Source of the DNA: Bisporella sp. PMI_857
Lineage: Eukaryota > Ascomycota > Leotiomycetes > Helotiales > Helotiaceae
Reading direction: 5' to 3'
Assembly (NCBI GenBank): GCA_021307315.1
Contig: JAJSPD010000056.1
Location: forward strand, 62,001-126,000
Length of the DNA: 64,000 nucleotides
Position 1 is the first letter of the stretch, and the number at the start of each line of letters is the position of its first letter. The position numbers were made by a program, and so were the translations under genes. The notes under the pieces were generated by a model. The model saw only the letters and a list, made by a program, of their open reading frames with translations. It did no database searches and was not told the origin of the DNA. Shown here piece by piece: positions 47,389 through 59,493 of the stretch.

Positions 47389-50300
47389 TTCTAACCTGAT
47401 GTGTAAAGCAGAAAAAGGATGAGTGTTTAGAAGGTGGCCCGGTTTGTGGTGACACTTGCTTGAAACCCCAATCTAGTAGGGTTCAACTAAAGCACTTACC
47501 AAAACTTCGATGCTCAAATTTTGCGAGCAAGGCGAGGTGAACTACGGATTGAATTGGGTGTTATCTGGCGATGGCGAGGAGCCAGGGTCGGGTAAATCGC
47601 GGACTCGGAATAATCGGTACTTCCAGGGTCTAAACTATGGCTTAGTAGTTATTCCGGAGCAACTCAGACACCCACGGACCGAGGCAACCAGCGAAAAGAT
47701 CAAATTCAAATTAATTAATTTGATTTGTGATGTTGTGGCAGGGAGGCTGAGTTCAGCGGGTACTTAACTCATTAGAGTAACTGTAGGTTTGCGTAGCTTA
47801 ATCCAAATTCCAGCAAGCTTGGTTAACACTCTCCTCCTTTTAGTGTCTGATATTATTTCCGTTTTGCAGTGAAGAAAGCGTTCTCTGACTGCATTTACTT
47901 CAGCTGTTTTCTCTCTCGTTCGAGGCACAGTTGATTCAAATTGCTGGGCTAGCTTCCACCTTACCAAGGATCGGACCCATCGCTACGCATGAGTTGAGAC
48001 TTAATGCTTTGCACAACAAACACACTTGCACCATAGCAATCGCATCCATACGGCCAGAGAGAGTCCATAATATATATTGCCCTACTTATGGTTTCTGACA
48101 CGCAGGTGGTCCAGTGTCCACTGCCAAGCGGTGTTACTTACTTCAGACTAGTGTATCTTTGGCCACCTACTCCTATTATATATTTGCGTAGATAGATTCA
48201 ATTTTAGTTTCTTAATCAAACAGATATGCCCTTTTTGAGACTGTTTTCACCTTAATACTAGATTATATTACAGATCCGGCAGAACTTAAATACATTTATC
48301 TTAGCCGTTCCGTTAATTAATTTACTGTAGACTCCTTAGCTGAAGCAAAGCATATTGATGGCTTTAGTTGATGAACATGGAAAACTTTCAGCTGTAGTAC
48401 GATTTTGATATATGGAAATAACGCGAACTCGCAAGGCGATGGTAGACGATGGCTTGATTATGAAATTTAGGCAAAATGCTCACCAAGTTTGCTTCAAGAT
48501 GGCAGAAAGTACACAAATCAGTTATATCAATTCCTGCGGCCCAAAGCTCGGCTCATTTTTCGAATGCTCCAACAACCGCACATGGCATCTGGTAGTGCAT
48601 TCGCAATATTGACGAATATGGTCACTGCGAGCCCGGACGTTTGGAGCAGTGAAATGTAGCCATTGATCGCCTGAACTATTTCTCGGGGGCGAGATACGCA
48701 GCTGAGATTGGTGAGAAAAAGGGAAATGCTTTTATATAACTCTCTTGAACTCGTCATTTGCAAGACAGATATCAAAGCTTAGTTACAGAAATGCTCTGTA
48801 GTGAGTAAGTGGCAGGATAGCAGCGACTGTTGAATTTCGTTGTCTCTATTTGGCCTTCTGGTATATCATTTTATAACCTTGCAAATAATTCGGGTGTTCG
48901 GTTCTAGGTTCTTAGTTTTGTCGAATCTCCGAGTGGGTCTTCGTTCCATTTCCCGTTATTGTGGGCACCCACGCATTGCAAGGTGGCGGCCAAGCTTTAG
49001 TTTGAGACAGCCTAGTTCCTGAACGAGTCATGACGACTTTTTGGGAGTTAGCCTCTAAGTAACCTTTTAGCGATGGGCGCGTATGCGCCTCGGCTTTGCA
49101 ATTGATATAGGGTTCGTATTCGCTGCCAAACTAAAGGATACCTTCACCCAAATCAGAGCAGAGGGTGCTCCCTTGATTACATCTCATGCAATCCGCGTCA
49201 CCATGCTTTGTAAGACCAACTTGTCTCAGCGGCTCCTCGCTCTCGATATGACTTATTTGTGTTGACCATAGAAGTGAAAAGCGATACTGTGGACCAAGAA
49301 GTCCATAGGAATCGGTTGGTTAGGGCATTGCTTGAAAATTTCAACAACATTTCACATTTCAGCTGAGACAAACAAGTTTGTTGTTTGTAGAATGTATTAT
49401 ATTGGAATTGACTCACTTTCTAACGTCTATGATTCATTTAACTTCCGTAGTAGTTTCACAGCTTCTATACCTCACTTTATAATAGGGCTATGAAATTAGT
49501 TATATCTTCAACATTCTATACGTTCTTCAATCTCCTTGCGACACCATTATAAACTGTTGTATACCTATTGAATGGGTAGATTTTTCAAAGTAATTATAGG
49601 TATTTGTATTCACCATAGATATGTTCTCAATGTATTTCGTTTGCCGGAATTTATAGGTGGTGCAAAGTTATCGGAGTAAGAAAGCTATAGTCATAGTCGG
49701 AGCTGTTAAAGATACGAAATGTATTCCCGTTAATAGTATATTTATTGTCTAACATTCCGAGTGTATTGCTAAGAAATCAGGGATGAGAACTAGTCCCTAC
49801 TTGTGCAGAAATTAAACTTTCTAGGGATTTCGACTCCGTTTTGGCAGAAGAGATTTCCGGCGTTTTAAGGAGGCCTTGACCTACTCCAGTTGATCGAAGC
49901 TGAACTTGCGTCTATGTCGAGTATCGAATACTGTCCCATCATCCATTTGCTAATCTTCTTCTCAGTGATTATGATCGGGGGTTCGGGAACGGCGTACGAT
50001 CTGGCCACAACTTCCCCGTTATTATTTTACGGTAGTTGTGAGGGAAACTCTTATTAACGCCTTTACGGCTCTTCGACTTATATATACTTCTCATCCTTGA
50101 CTACGGACCTTCCAAAAAAGAGTGCGCCGAGGCGGAGGAAGACTAGGTCATAGTCTCCAAGATCAACAACATAGACGTCAAACAGCCGAGTACGGGGCAT
50201 CGCCGACATACGTCGAGTGGTATCGAACAAAAGGGGAGAATCTGCCGACCACAGGTCTGTGATGCAGCAGCTATCGGGGCAAGCCCCACACAGCAATTTC

Positions 50301-50429
50301 CCATTACAAGACCACCTATTCCTCATCTTATATACAAATATATCCCCTCCCCTTTGCCCATAGAAGTGCATTACACACAAACTCAGATAGGAGGTCCTAT
50401 TGATCTCTAAAATTTAACTCACCCCGCGA
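47389..50429. other. 3-kb gene-poor region
   Basis: No supportable gene. Short frames (48527-48775 minus, 47764-47967 minus and others) show no family features. A/T content rises between 49440 and 49740. The proximal 100 bases hold the oxidoreductase promoter. Confidence 0.5.
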
Positions 50430-52554
50430 ATATGAATGAACGGGTCAAATTTTCTGATGTTGTCGGGGCTGCCGTATCGTTGTGGTTCGACTGAAAGTAC
50501 AACAACACCCGCTTTCGTCTATACTTACGAACCGGGCTCCATGGTCACTTTCCTCGTTGGGTGCCCTGAAATTGGCCAGTCCGTTGGAAAACCTATGCTC
50601 ACAATATCGGACCTCGTACCAATCGACACTTCAGAGTTTGATCCTAAGTTGATAAATCGTGCGAGATTGTTATACAGCCTCACACCAGCGCAAGGATTTT
50701 GGAAGCCTATAGTTATCGATAGGAAAGTATGCGACTTGAGACTGGTTGTGATGGTGATACTTTCACAACCATTCAACGCTTTGCCATTATTGGGTTCGAG
50801 GTACTGTAGCCAGATTCGCTTCTCGGATCAATTTGAATTCCCTTGATTTCACTAACCTCGATAACATACTTTCTAGAATATGTGGTGAACTGAAGCTGGC
50901 ACCAAAGCTTGTTTCACTCGCACGCGATCATCTTCGTCGCGAAGCAGCTGGATTCAAGGTTATACGTGATATCCAGATTCCTACACGGGATGAAGGACAT
51001 GTGTTAGGTGATGTTTGCTTGCCACCGCAACATGAGCTTGGAGAGATATTCAGTATTGCTATTCAGCTCCATAGAGGCTCGTGGGGTACTAGCTGGGAGT
51101 CGCAGAGGGGATTCGAAAATATCGCAATATTTAACACATTCACGCACCCCATGGTTATGCGATGGTGAAAATTGATCCTAGAGGAATATCGCAGACTGCA
51201 GGGGCTAGAGGTGTTCCAGGAGAAATTGTCGGTGACTTCTACGATGCTGCTGAGTGGGCTGCTGGACAGAGTTGGAGTGACGGAAGTGTCGCCCTCGTTA
51301 GAAGTTCCTATGAGGCGAATACTCAATGGAACGTGGCGAGCTTATGGCCAAAGGGGCTCAAATGTTTCGTACCATGTGCTAGTAAGGCTTCTGTATTGCC
51401 AGTGGGGCATAGCATTACTAACTGTTTCCACTACAGCGAATCTTGACATGTACCGGGAGGCAGCTTATACTGGAAGCATCCCACACACATCGACATTTAT
51501 CTGACTGGCACTCTCGGGTACAGAAACCCTCTCCAAAGCGGACAGATCATCTAGACCTCTTAAAAATGATGAAATCATATCCATTTTACGATGGAGTTTG
51601 GGAATTTATCGGTACGAAATCGGACCAGCAGGATCTCCCATGTTTTTGGGCTGCGGCTCAAGTTTTTATTATCCATGGCCTGGCGCTTTTGAAGCGTGGA
51701 GAACGCGGCGCGCGCCATGAAAATACGCACTTTCAGTTGCTTGATTGCAATTATTATCCGTTGGCAAGTCACGAAGCGGCTGGGAAGATATTACAGTTCC
51801 TTGGTCACCATTTAAAAGGAGTTGAATATCCCAAACTCGAGAGAGTTGGAATCCAGATGCGCCTTAGTTATAAAATGTGGTATTGGCGTAAGGGAGAGGA
51901 CTGGCCGGTACCGGGAATGCACTATATTGAGTGGTATCTTGGTGTTGATGGAAGCCCGCCCAGAGATGAACCTAGGGAGAGTGAAAAGCAATTCTTTTAT
52001 TCTACGATAATCCCGCCATATGGCAGTCAGGCGTAAGCTTTTATACCGCTCCTTTCAATACTGACGCTGAATTTGCAGGGCACTTTGCGGCAGTGCTGAG
52101 CATCTCCTCCTCCTTGCCAGGTGCGGATGTAGTGGTTTCATTGTGAGCAGTTAGCGAAGGTCTTATTGTTTCCTATAGTTCCGCGGGTGAACCTGAGCCC
52201 TTGCAAAAGGATTCCTTCGTGCAAGCTACCGAAAGACTGACCCTTCGAAGTCACTCGCTGAACAGCCACGGCATACACATCGACAGGAAGATAACGCGCC
52301 ATTAATCCCAGGTGAAGTGGTCCAGCTTGAGGTTGAGATTTTCCCCGCGGCAGGAAGGATTAGAAAGGGATGGAAGCTTCGGGCCGACATCTCTTCCTCG
52401 GAGCAACCGCCTGAAATCGCAGGATATAACCCCTACAAATGAGATTATAGAACACGATAAAGGGACAAATGCAATTCATGTCGGGCGTGGCCGGGTGAAC
52501 TACATAGTTTGCCCTGTGGTGCCGCTTAAAGAATGTTACCCCAATATGTTGTAA
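50430..52554 (+). pseudogene. Broken X-Pro dipeptidyl-peptidase/CocE-type S15 hydrolase gene
   Basis: Landmarks of a fungal CocE/NonD (S15) hydrolase occur in order across several frames. They are SDLVPIDTSEFDPKLINRAR (near 50615), LARDHLRREAAGFKVIRDI (near 50920), SQRGFENIAIFNTF (near 51105), YAMVKIDPRGIS (near 51165), NTQWNVASLWPKGLKCFVPC (near 51330) and REAAYTGSIPHT (near 51455). KWTDHLDLLKMMK-like and QDLPCFWAA (near 51630), FQLLDCNYYPLASHEAAGKI (near 51740) and GRVNYIVCPVVPLKE (near 52500) complete the series. The nucleophile elbow, GSSYG in active relatives, reads RSSYE. Stop codons break the C-terminal domain near 52146 and 52302. Such enzymes are secreted or cytosolic serine hydrolases cleaving prolyl dipeptides or esters. 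This copy cannot be functional. Confidence 0.87.
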
Positions 52555-52914
52555 ATAGAGCAGCAAGCAGATTACGGATGGCCCTTATTCATATTGTGCG
52601 GTATACCCGCCTCTCATCGTTATAGAATGACAGTCGAGCATGATCTGAAAAGAGGAAAGATGAATGCCCCCTTGAAAGCCACTGTTACATATACACATGG
52701 AAAACAAGACAACGAACCTAACTACCATAGCTCAAACCCTATAAGCCGGGGCTTTCGGGGAGCTGAATCAAGCACGGTTGCATCGTGATAGGGATACCCT
52801 AACTAACCCTTTTTGGGTTAGTGCTAGCCCGCCACTGTTTTCGCCTCTCGAAATGCATTTTCTCAACCTACTGACGTACCTAAAGGCTGAAAGTTTCTCG
52901 CGCATTGTGCAAGA
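52555..52914. other. Short spacer before the regulator gene
   Basis: A short frame (52594-52788) is unrecognised. Promoter elements of the gene starting at 52915 should lie here; no clear TATA box. Confidence 0.45.
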
Positions 52915-55638
52915 ATGAATACTCACAGAGCATTACCAACGAAGTTCTCAAAGGCTTGTGATGAGTGTAAGGTTCGCAAGGTGCGTTGCGCGAGTATGTT
53001 CGATTCTTGCCTAGCAAGGCTGGAGTTAATTCTCGACTAGGAGCGCCTGAAAGTAATCATTCGACCTGCATCAATTGCACTGTAAGGGCTTGCTCAACGA
53101 AAGCGCTCACATTGCAACCTGCTGACTCTAAATTGAAGGATCGCGGAGTTTCCTGTCACTACAGTCCAAAACGTAGAAGGGTCAGGCAGAACAACTGCGA
53201 CCCACAGGGGAGTCTCAATGGTATTACCTGAACACCCGCCAATGCTGCAAATATCACTTTTCCTTACTGTGGATAAAACAGAGGTGCCCAAAATTATCCC
53301 TACCTGCTCACCAGCCCATGCTAGAAGCATCGATATTGATGATAGCTACCTATACGATGTTCATCCAAGATCACCATCGAACCTGACCACGACAATGTCG
53401 GCTCAACAGAAATGCCTAGATGAGCATCCGAAGAAGCTGTATGTTGATCTTATACTGGAAGACGGGAGGATAGGTGAACGGAGGCGAAACGGGAGCTCAA
53501 TATTGAAGGTATGAGATCTCTACGGCCCCATGGTTGCATAGATCTCTCATGTGTTCTTCCACTCATAGAAGCATGACAAATACGGTAAGTCACTTTGGAA
53601 CTAGTTCATTTATAGCAAGAATCTCAGCACACTAAAGGACATTTAGTTGGAAGTTCTGGGGTTGCATTCTTCTCCGAGCGAAGAATCGATTCCATATCCG
53701 ACCGGCTTGGTCACAGGAAGCTTTGGAAAATCATGGAAACACTTTCCACTGGTATTGGCTCGCGAATGGATAGTAGCATTCACCCTTTCGTGGTTGCGCA
53801 CAGAAACCAAACCGAATCCGCTCTATTGCATATCCCGCAAGAATCTGTCAAATCTTACATTTCGGGTACGGAACCCATGCCATATGTCCTTCTGTTCTGA
53901 CGGCTGATATGTTCTGCAGCATATTTTACCCATATACACCCTATCTACCCTTTCTTGATTCAACAAGCATTTGAGGAGAAAGCATTGGACCCGCACCTAG
54001 TTCAGCTACTTCAGGAGAGCGTGTCATTTTCTGCACTCTACCATACGATATTGGCACTTGGGTGTCAGTATCGAGGAAGTGGCTCCTTTGTGCGTGGGAC
54101 GGGAATGGCGTGGAAGCTCTATGAGGTCGCTCTGGGCCTAGTCTCGGAGGTCTTATTCTCAAAGGAGTCACTATTAAGTGTCCAGGTAAACTATTTACAA
54201 TGCCTGTTTAACGTTGTTTGGCTGACTAAAGCAAAGGCGGTACTCGCTATGGTTTTTAATCCTTATTAAAGCAAGTTCGCCTACAGGTGCTGACTCCATT
54301 ACAGGGCATTTTTGCTCAGAACGCGTCTTGCATGCAAATTGGAGATACTTTGATCATAGAAGCTGCTAGGATGGCGCAATCTTTTGGTTTTAATAAAGGG
54401 GTTTATCATGATCAGAATGAATCAGCATGCAAGCGAACTTTCTGGGTGATTTACACATTAGAAAAGATGAAATCGTTTGCTTGTAACAGGACTTCTGTGA
54501 GCTGTTTTTCTCTCATATATTATTTAGAGGTTTTGCTCAGAATTATAGGTCTTAGCAGATTTTGACATTGGTACTCCAATGCCAGATATCCCTGAGGCGA
54601 CATTTAACGGCTTCAACTGGTTCTATTCAATGGTTCGCTTTAGTCGACTTATTTCCAAAGCGTATGAAACGCTTTTCTCTATCAGTGCGACTTTGGCACC
54701 GCCAGATGAGATACAAGCAGCTATTGATATCTTCAAGATTGAACTCGAGCATTGGAGAATTTCTATACCGGAGCAGTTTCGACCGGGTGATTCACATGTC
54801 ACGAAATTTCTAGGCAGCAGCTCTATAGTGGTCACTATAAGGGTACACTACTACTATTACAGTGTTGTTATTGCCTTAGCTCGACTCAGCCTAAATCTCC
54901 GACTCGAGGAGTCTTCTCGCCTTGTAATCGAGAGTAAGAAGGCGCTCTTAAATGCAGCACAAGTAATTGTCGAGTTGACGAGATACATTGATGCAGAGGC
55001 ATATACCCCGATCTGGTAAAACCTCTATTGTCAACATTGCGGAAGTACAGCTCTGACGAAAACAGGATTTTAGGTTCCATGCCCTTGACAGCGTTGTTCA
55101 TTCTTTTCGACTTCACTGTACACAATCCAACCCACCTAGAAACTAAGCGTAACATTTCTCTGTTAGGCGCTGTAGCTGGCTATTTTTGTCAACTAGAATT
55201 TGCGTCTGATGGAGCCTTGCAAACCTCTGTCCTTCTCGACCTCGCTCACATTGCTCGGGATTATGTTCAAGATGTCGAGTCCGGCAGTATCACTCGAAGC
55301 AGTGAGCATACGTATGAAGACAGACACTCGAGGCAATCGAGTTTGATGAATACCGATCTGGTGACTCCGCCTTTCCTGGTTTCTGTAAGTCATTTTAAGA
55401 ACTATTCAATGTCTCCTACCCATTGAAACGAGCTCCAACAGAAAATCTGGCATTAACAAACGATTAGAACTCTGATTTGGTCGACCAAACGCGAGAAAAC
55501 AATAGCATGAGTACTGAAAACTTTTGCTATCCGATTGACAGTGTACTACTTCCAATGGCGGGTATGTTTGCAGAAGATGGCGACTTGGGTGACTTGTTTT
55601 TTCAGCTTTCCTCAGGAGACAATGGTTTTGTTGAATGA
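52915..55638 (+). CDS. Zn2Cys6 transcription factor with fungal-specific domain
   Basis: Eleven exons (52915-52993, 53041-53081, 53139-53220, 53282-53508, 53569-53584, 53647-53865, 53920-54185, 54287-54503, 54556-55015, 55066-55384, 55468-55638) give 698 residues, all in frame. Splicing exons 1-3 builds a complete binuclear zinc cluster: ACDECKVRKVRC, then CINC and VSC, followed by a basic linker KRRRVRQ. The central region from about residue 190 (THIHPIYPF; SFSALYHTILALGCQYRG) is the fungal-specific regulatory domain (Fungal_trans). It acts in the nucleus, binding CGG half-sites. Exon 5 is only 16 bases. The exon 8/9 junction uses a weak GTTTTT donor and is less certain. The FAD monooxygenase 480 bases downstream is a likely target. 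Confidence 0.9.
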
Positions 55639-56117
55639 AACAACTTCAAGGAATGTGTATTTTTAGCACTTTTTTTTCCATAGACGCACTTAAGAATAAT
55701 CAAGATCAACACGTTCTCGGCGCCTAACCCTTAGAATAATTGGTACATGACTTATTCTCGTTCTTCTCTATCTCCTGCCGGAAAGACCCTAAGCTTTGGC
55801 CATGCTTCAATCCCGCGTTCTGTAGCGACCCGTGTTGCACGTTTCCGTATTAGCTGCCCTTGCCTTTAGCCACACACCTTCAGTCAAAACTCGACACCCT
55901 GGGACAAAATCCCGATAAGCGAGATGTGCACTAAGAATGGATTTCCTTAAACGCCGAAATTCCGGCAAGCGAGATGCAGATTTCCTAAGGCTGAAATTCC
56001 GACAAGCGGCCGGGGGAACCTTATATGTGGAGCCAGCACTAAAGAGCTCATCCTTCGAAGGGATGTCGATGTAACTAAGCATAATTACTGACTCCTGGCT
56101 CCTGTTGACATCGGAAT
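55639..56117. other. Spacer between regulator and monooxygenase
   Basis: About 480 bases without a gene. A direct repeat unit CGCCGAAATTCCGGCAAGCG / CTGAAATTCCGACAAGCG occurs near 55954 and 55992, preceding the monooxygenase start. It could be a regulator-binding array, which is inference. Confidence 0.5.
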
Positions 56118-57459
56118 ATGAGCCTTACATTTACCAATATGAATCAAATTCAAAAGGTATGGTTCTCTTATCACGACGAATATTTTGAAGTCTAATAAAA
56201 GTTACTGCTAGGTTATAATTGTTGGAGCAGGCCCAGCTGGTTTGTTGGCAGCCCTACAACTGAGTCGCGACAACAACCTATCCCCGGTAGTCTACGAAGT
56301 CCGTTCAGAGCCAACGACTCTCGGAGGCGCAATTGGTATACCTTCCAACGGCTTACGACTACTGCATCGTCTTGGCCTCTATGATGCGCTCCGAGCACGG
56401 GGGGCAGAGACTTCAGATTTGGTTCTGCATGCGCGGAAGGGTGATATCTTGGGCCGCGTTGACATGACATCCTGGAGTAAGCCGAAGACTGGCTTTGGGT
56501 ACCTGCGGATCCGAAGAACTGAGTTAATGGACGAACTATACAAAGCGATCGAAAAAGCAGCCATTCCGATCCATTACAACAAGGACATAGTACGAATTGA
56601 GGAACATGACCAAGGAGTCACAGCGTGCTTCTCAGATGGGACGACCGACACAGCCCAATTGCTTCTTGGTTGTGACGGGCTTCACTCTGCTGTCCGGACC
56701 ATCTATGTCGACCCAGAATTTGCCCCTGAATATTCTGGTATTTCGAACATCTTTTCCATTGTCTCTACCTCAGGACTACCTACAAGCGCAGAGTCTCTAG
56801 AGGGTTTGAATGCAACCCTAACCACAGATGGCCTCTTTGCAATGACTCCGTGTACTACGCCTTGCAGTATGATATATTGGTTCTTTTCCCGTGAAATTGC
56901 CATTCCTGCGTCTGGTGATAGTCGCGATGGGTGGGAAGAGCGTGGGAAGAAAGAAGTCGAAACCCTCAAAGACACGCTGCTCAATCTCATAGGAGATGCA
57001 GAAGGGAACTGGGGCTCTATACTAAGGGAGGTCGTTCGCCAAACTGAAGTGCTCAAGTTCTATCCAGTGTATAGGATGCCTTTAGGTGGACGATGGTCGA
57101 GGGGGCGATGTCTCATCATCGGAGACGCAGCTCATGCGATGCAGCCTCATGCCAGCCAGGGAGTTTCAATGGCTCTGGAAGACATTGCCTTGCTCTCCAA
57201 GGTTCTTAAAAGCGGCGGACATTCTCTTCAAGACACCTTTAGGAAATATGAGGAGACAAGGAGGCCGCGGGTCGAGGAGATGCACAAATCTGCAGAGCGT
57301 AACGGCAGTGTGCGCAAGAAGATTGGCCCCTGGCGTTTATGGCTAAACGAGCAGGGAGTTGCTAAAGGCTTGTGGCTTTACGACTTACTTAACTTGGGTA
57401 AACTTGGCTTGGGACAGAAACCCCTGGCTTATGATATCAACGAGGAGGAAACATGGTGA
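56118..57459 (+). CDS. FAD-dependent aromatic-type monooxygenase (salicylate hydroxylase-like)
   Basis: Two exons, 56118-56156 and 56212-57459, give 428 residues. An alternative in-frame ATG at 56139 would shorten the N-terminus by seven. The intron restores the start of the FAD fold VIIVGAGPAGLLAA at about residue 14. LLGCDGLHSAVR near 150 is the DG motif and RCLIIGDAAHAM near 305 is the GD motif that binds the riboflavin moiety, followed by QGVSMALEDIALL. All three signatures of class A flavin monooxygenases are present. The substrate is unknown; relatives hydroxylate aromatic acids or work in secondary metabolism. The enzyme is expected in the cytosol and to use NAD(P)H. It sits directly after the Zn2Cys6 gene, on the same strand. 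Confidence 0.93.
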
Positions 57460-59493
57460 TACAAGAGAACAGTATTCCGATTCTGGTACTATCTGTAGCT
57501 AGTAGGGGTAAAAGTCGCGAATTCAATGTAATCCGATGTAAACCGGACGGTACCTGGCGTTCGAACAGAAAGTCTTTTCATGTCTCTACAAAGCGATTGC
57601 ACTTTCCTTCGCCGAGGATCCCGTAATTGGGATTGATTTTTCTCCCGATCCGTACTCGACAGGTAGAGCAATGGATTTCAGTGTCCACGAGATCATGACG
57701 CTGGCGTTTAGGTTGTTTCTAAACATCTCATCGGCAACAGCCGTTGTATTCACATATTATATGGTCCTGATTACCATCTTTCATGAGCCTCCCGCGCAAG
57801 ATATCCGTCATAACCATGCCGCTTTCATTCAAAATTAAGAGCCTGCGGAACTTGTACTTCTGGAAAACGCCAAGTCATCTCTGCCTCTAATACCCTCCAA
57901 AGTAATTAACGCTTCAGCAACGACGCTGTTTGCCTCACCGGTGGCAGGACAATCACAAGTAAAGGTTCTCACACGGGCACACCCCTTAGTGCTCTTGATA
58001 TTGGAGGGGATCGAGTTGCGATCGGCATACATCTATTGCTTTACTACTTGAGGCAATCATGCCTCACGCTCAGAAAATAGGAGCTAGAGCGTTTTATATG
58101 ACCAGCAGTAGCGTTATGCTTGTGAATAGCCTACACATTATTTATCCTACCCCGGACCTTTGCATTGTCTCTCTTAAGATATGTACACTTGAAAGGGATT
58201 GGTAGAGTCGATTGGAAGGCTAACTGGAACCCATTTTGGTTGTCAAGAATATTGCTACTAGATGCCCAAATGCTGGTGTCATTGCCCATTCTGTTGGTAT
58301 TATGTCATAGGACTCAAGCCTAAACATGAAAGAGATCATCGCGGCTTAGTCCACCAGGAGAACAGACTAGTAAATTGATTGTTGATATTGTTGATATTCT
58401 TTGGAATGATTTCAACCCATCTAGCAAACGTCCATGTGCTACTTTTCTCAACGAGTTTGATGGTAATGTCTTTATCGTGAATTTTACTAGCGTAACCACG
58501 CAAATGGCCTGGCAAGCCACTTCACTAAAATTCGGTTGATCAATTATCGGGCGTTCGATACTAAAAATGCCGCTTTGCTCTACGGACTCAGGTTCCGCTT
58601 CGGCTACACAACATTTGGCCTTAGACGATCCACCAATACCAAAATTTTAACAAAGTAACCCTATGCTCTCCCAAGCTGAAGCTTAGGAATGCCCCAGGTA
58701 CAAATACTGATTTCTGGATTGATTTAGTGCGAGCGGGTGGCGTTGAAGTGTCCAATACTGGCAAGACGACTGGCACAACTGTGGTCTAGTTCTGCCAACG
58801 GATTCCGGGCCCAAGGGAATCCTGGGGCGCGTCATGCGGGGTTTCAAAAAGCTGCAGCTCTGCATGGGGAAGAAACGAATTGTGAAGTACTCTTCGGCTT
58901 GGTTTCAGTTCTTGAGATCTCAGATCTAATACTCTTGTTGACTTCTTTGATAGCCACAACCTTGTTGTGGCTTGATGAATGTGTTGCAGAAGTGTTTCTG
59001 GGTGGAAAAGGCGTCGTAGCGTGAAAGCCAGACAAATTGGAGCAGGATTCAATCAGTAGGTTGTGTATATAATCTTGATAAGTGAAACGTTTGTTATGCT
59101 ATATCCTGACTAGTGGATATACTAGTAGATACTCTCGATTAAGGGTTTACAATCGCATATTTTCAATTTCAAGTGAACTTAGTAAACAAAAGCCATTGTA
59201 AACTCTAATTAGTAGGGATAGTAGGTGATCCAATTGTTTGGTACTGTTACGAACAGACTTGGCTCTCGATAGCAAAGCTTTGTTGCCAACAAGCCTAGCA
59301 TCAGTCACATGTCGGTACTAAATTTCTGATGCAGCGTGTAGCTAATACCAAGGTATCTGTAGTGCCAGCGAGTGTTAGTGCTAACGAGAAAATACTTATA
59401 TATTCAACAAAGATAAATTAGAAAAATAATGGATGTATTTACTCATTCTACTAGCTATCAGAAAGACGATCGATATACTTTCAGTAAAGACTC
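57460..59493. other. Gene-poor stretch
   Basis: Plus-strand sequence at about 57570-57832 is open and protein-like (FSPDPYSTGRAMDF, then LNISSATAVVFTYYMVLI), but lacks a start and any family I recognise. It could be a remnant exon. Frames at 58737-59052 on both strands overlap and are not convincing. Confidence 0.4.

Noticed and set aside
57570..57832. Plus-strand open stretch with a hydrophobic segment
   Set aside because: It lacks a start codon and any recognisable family; it may be a remnant but cannot be supported as a gene.
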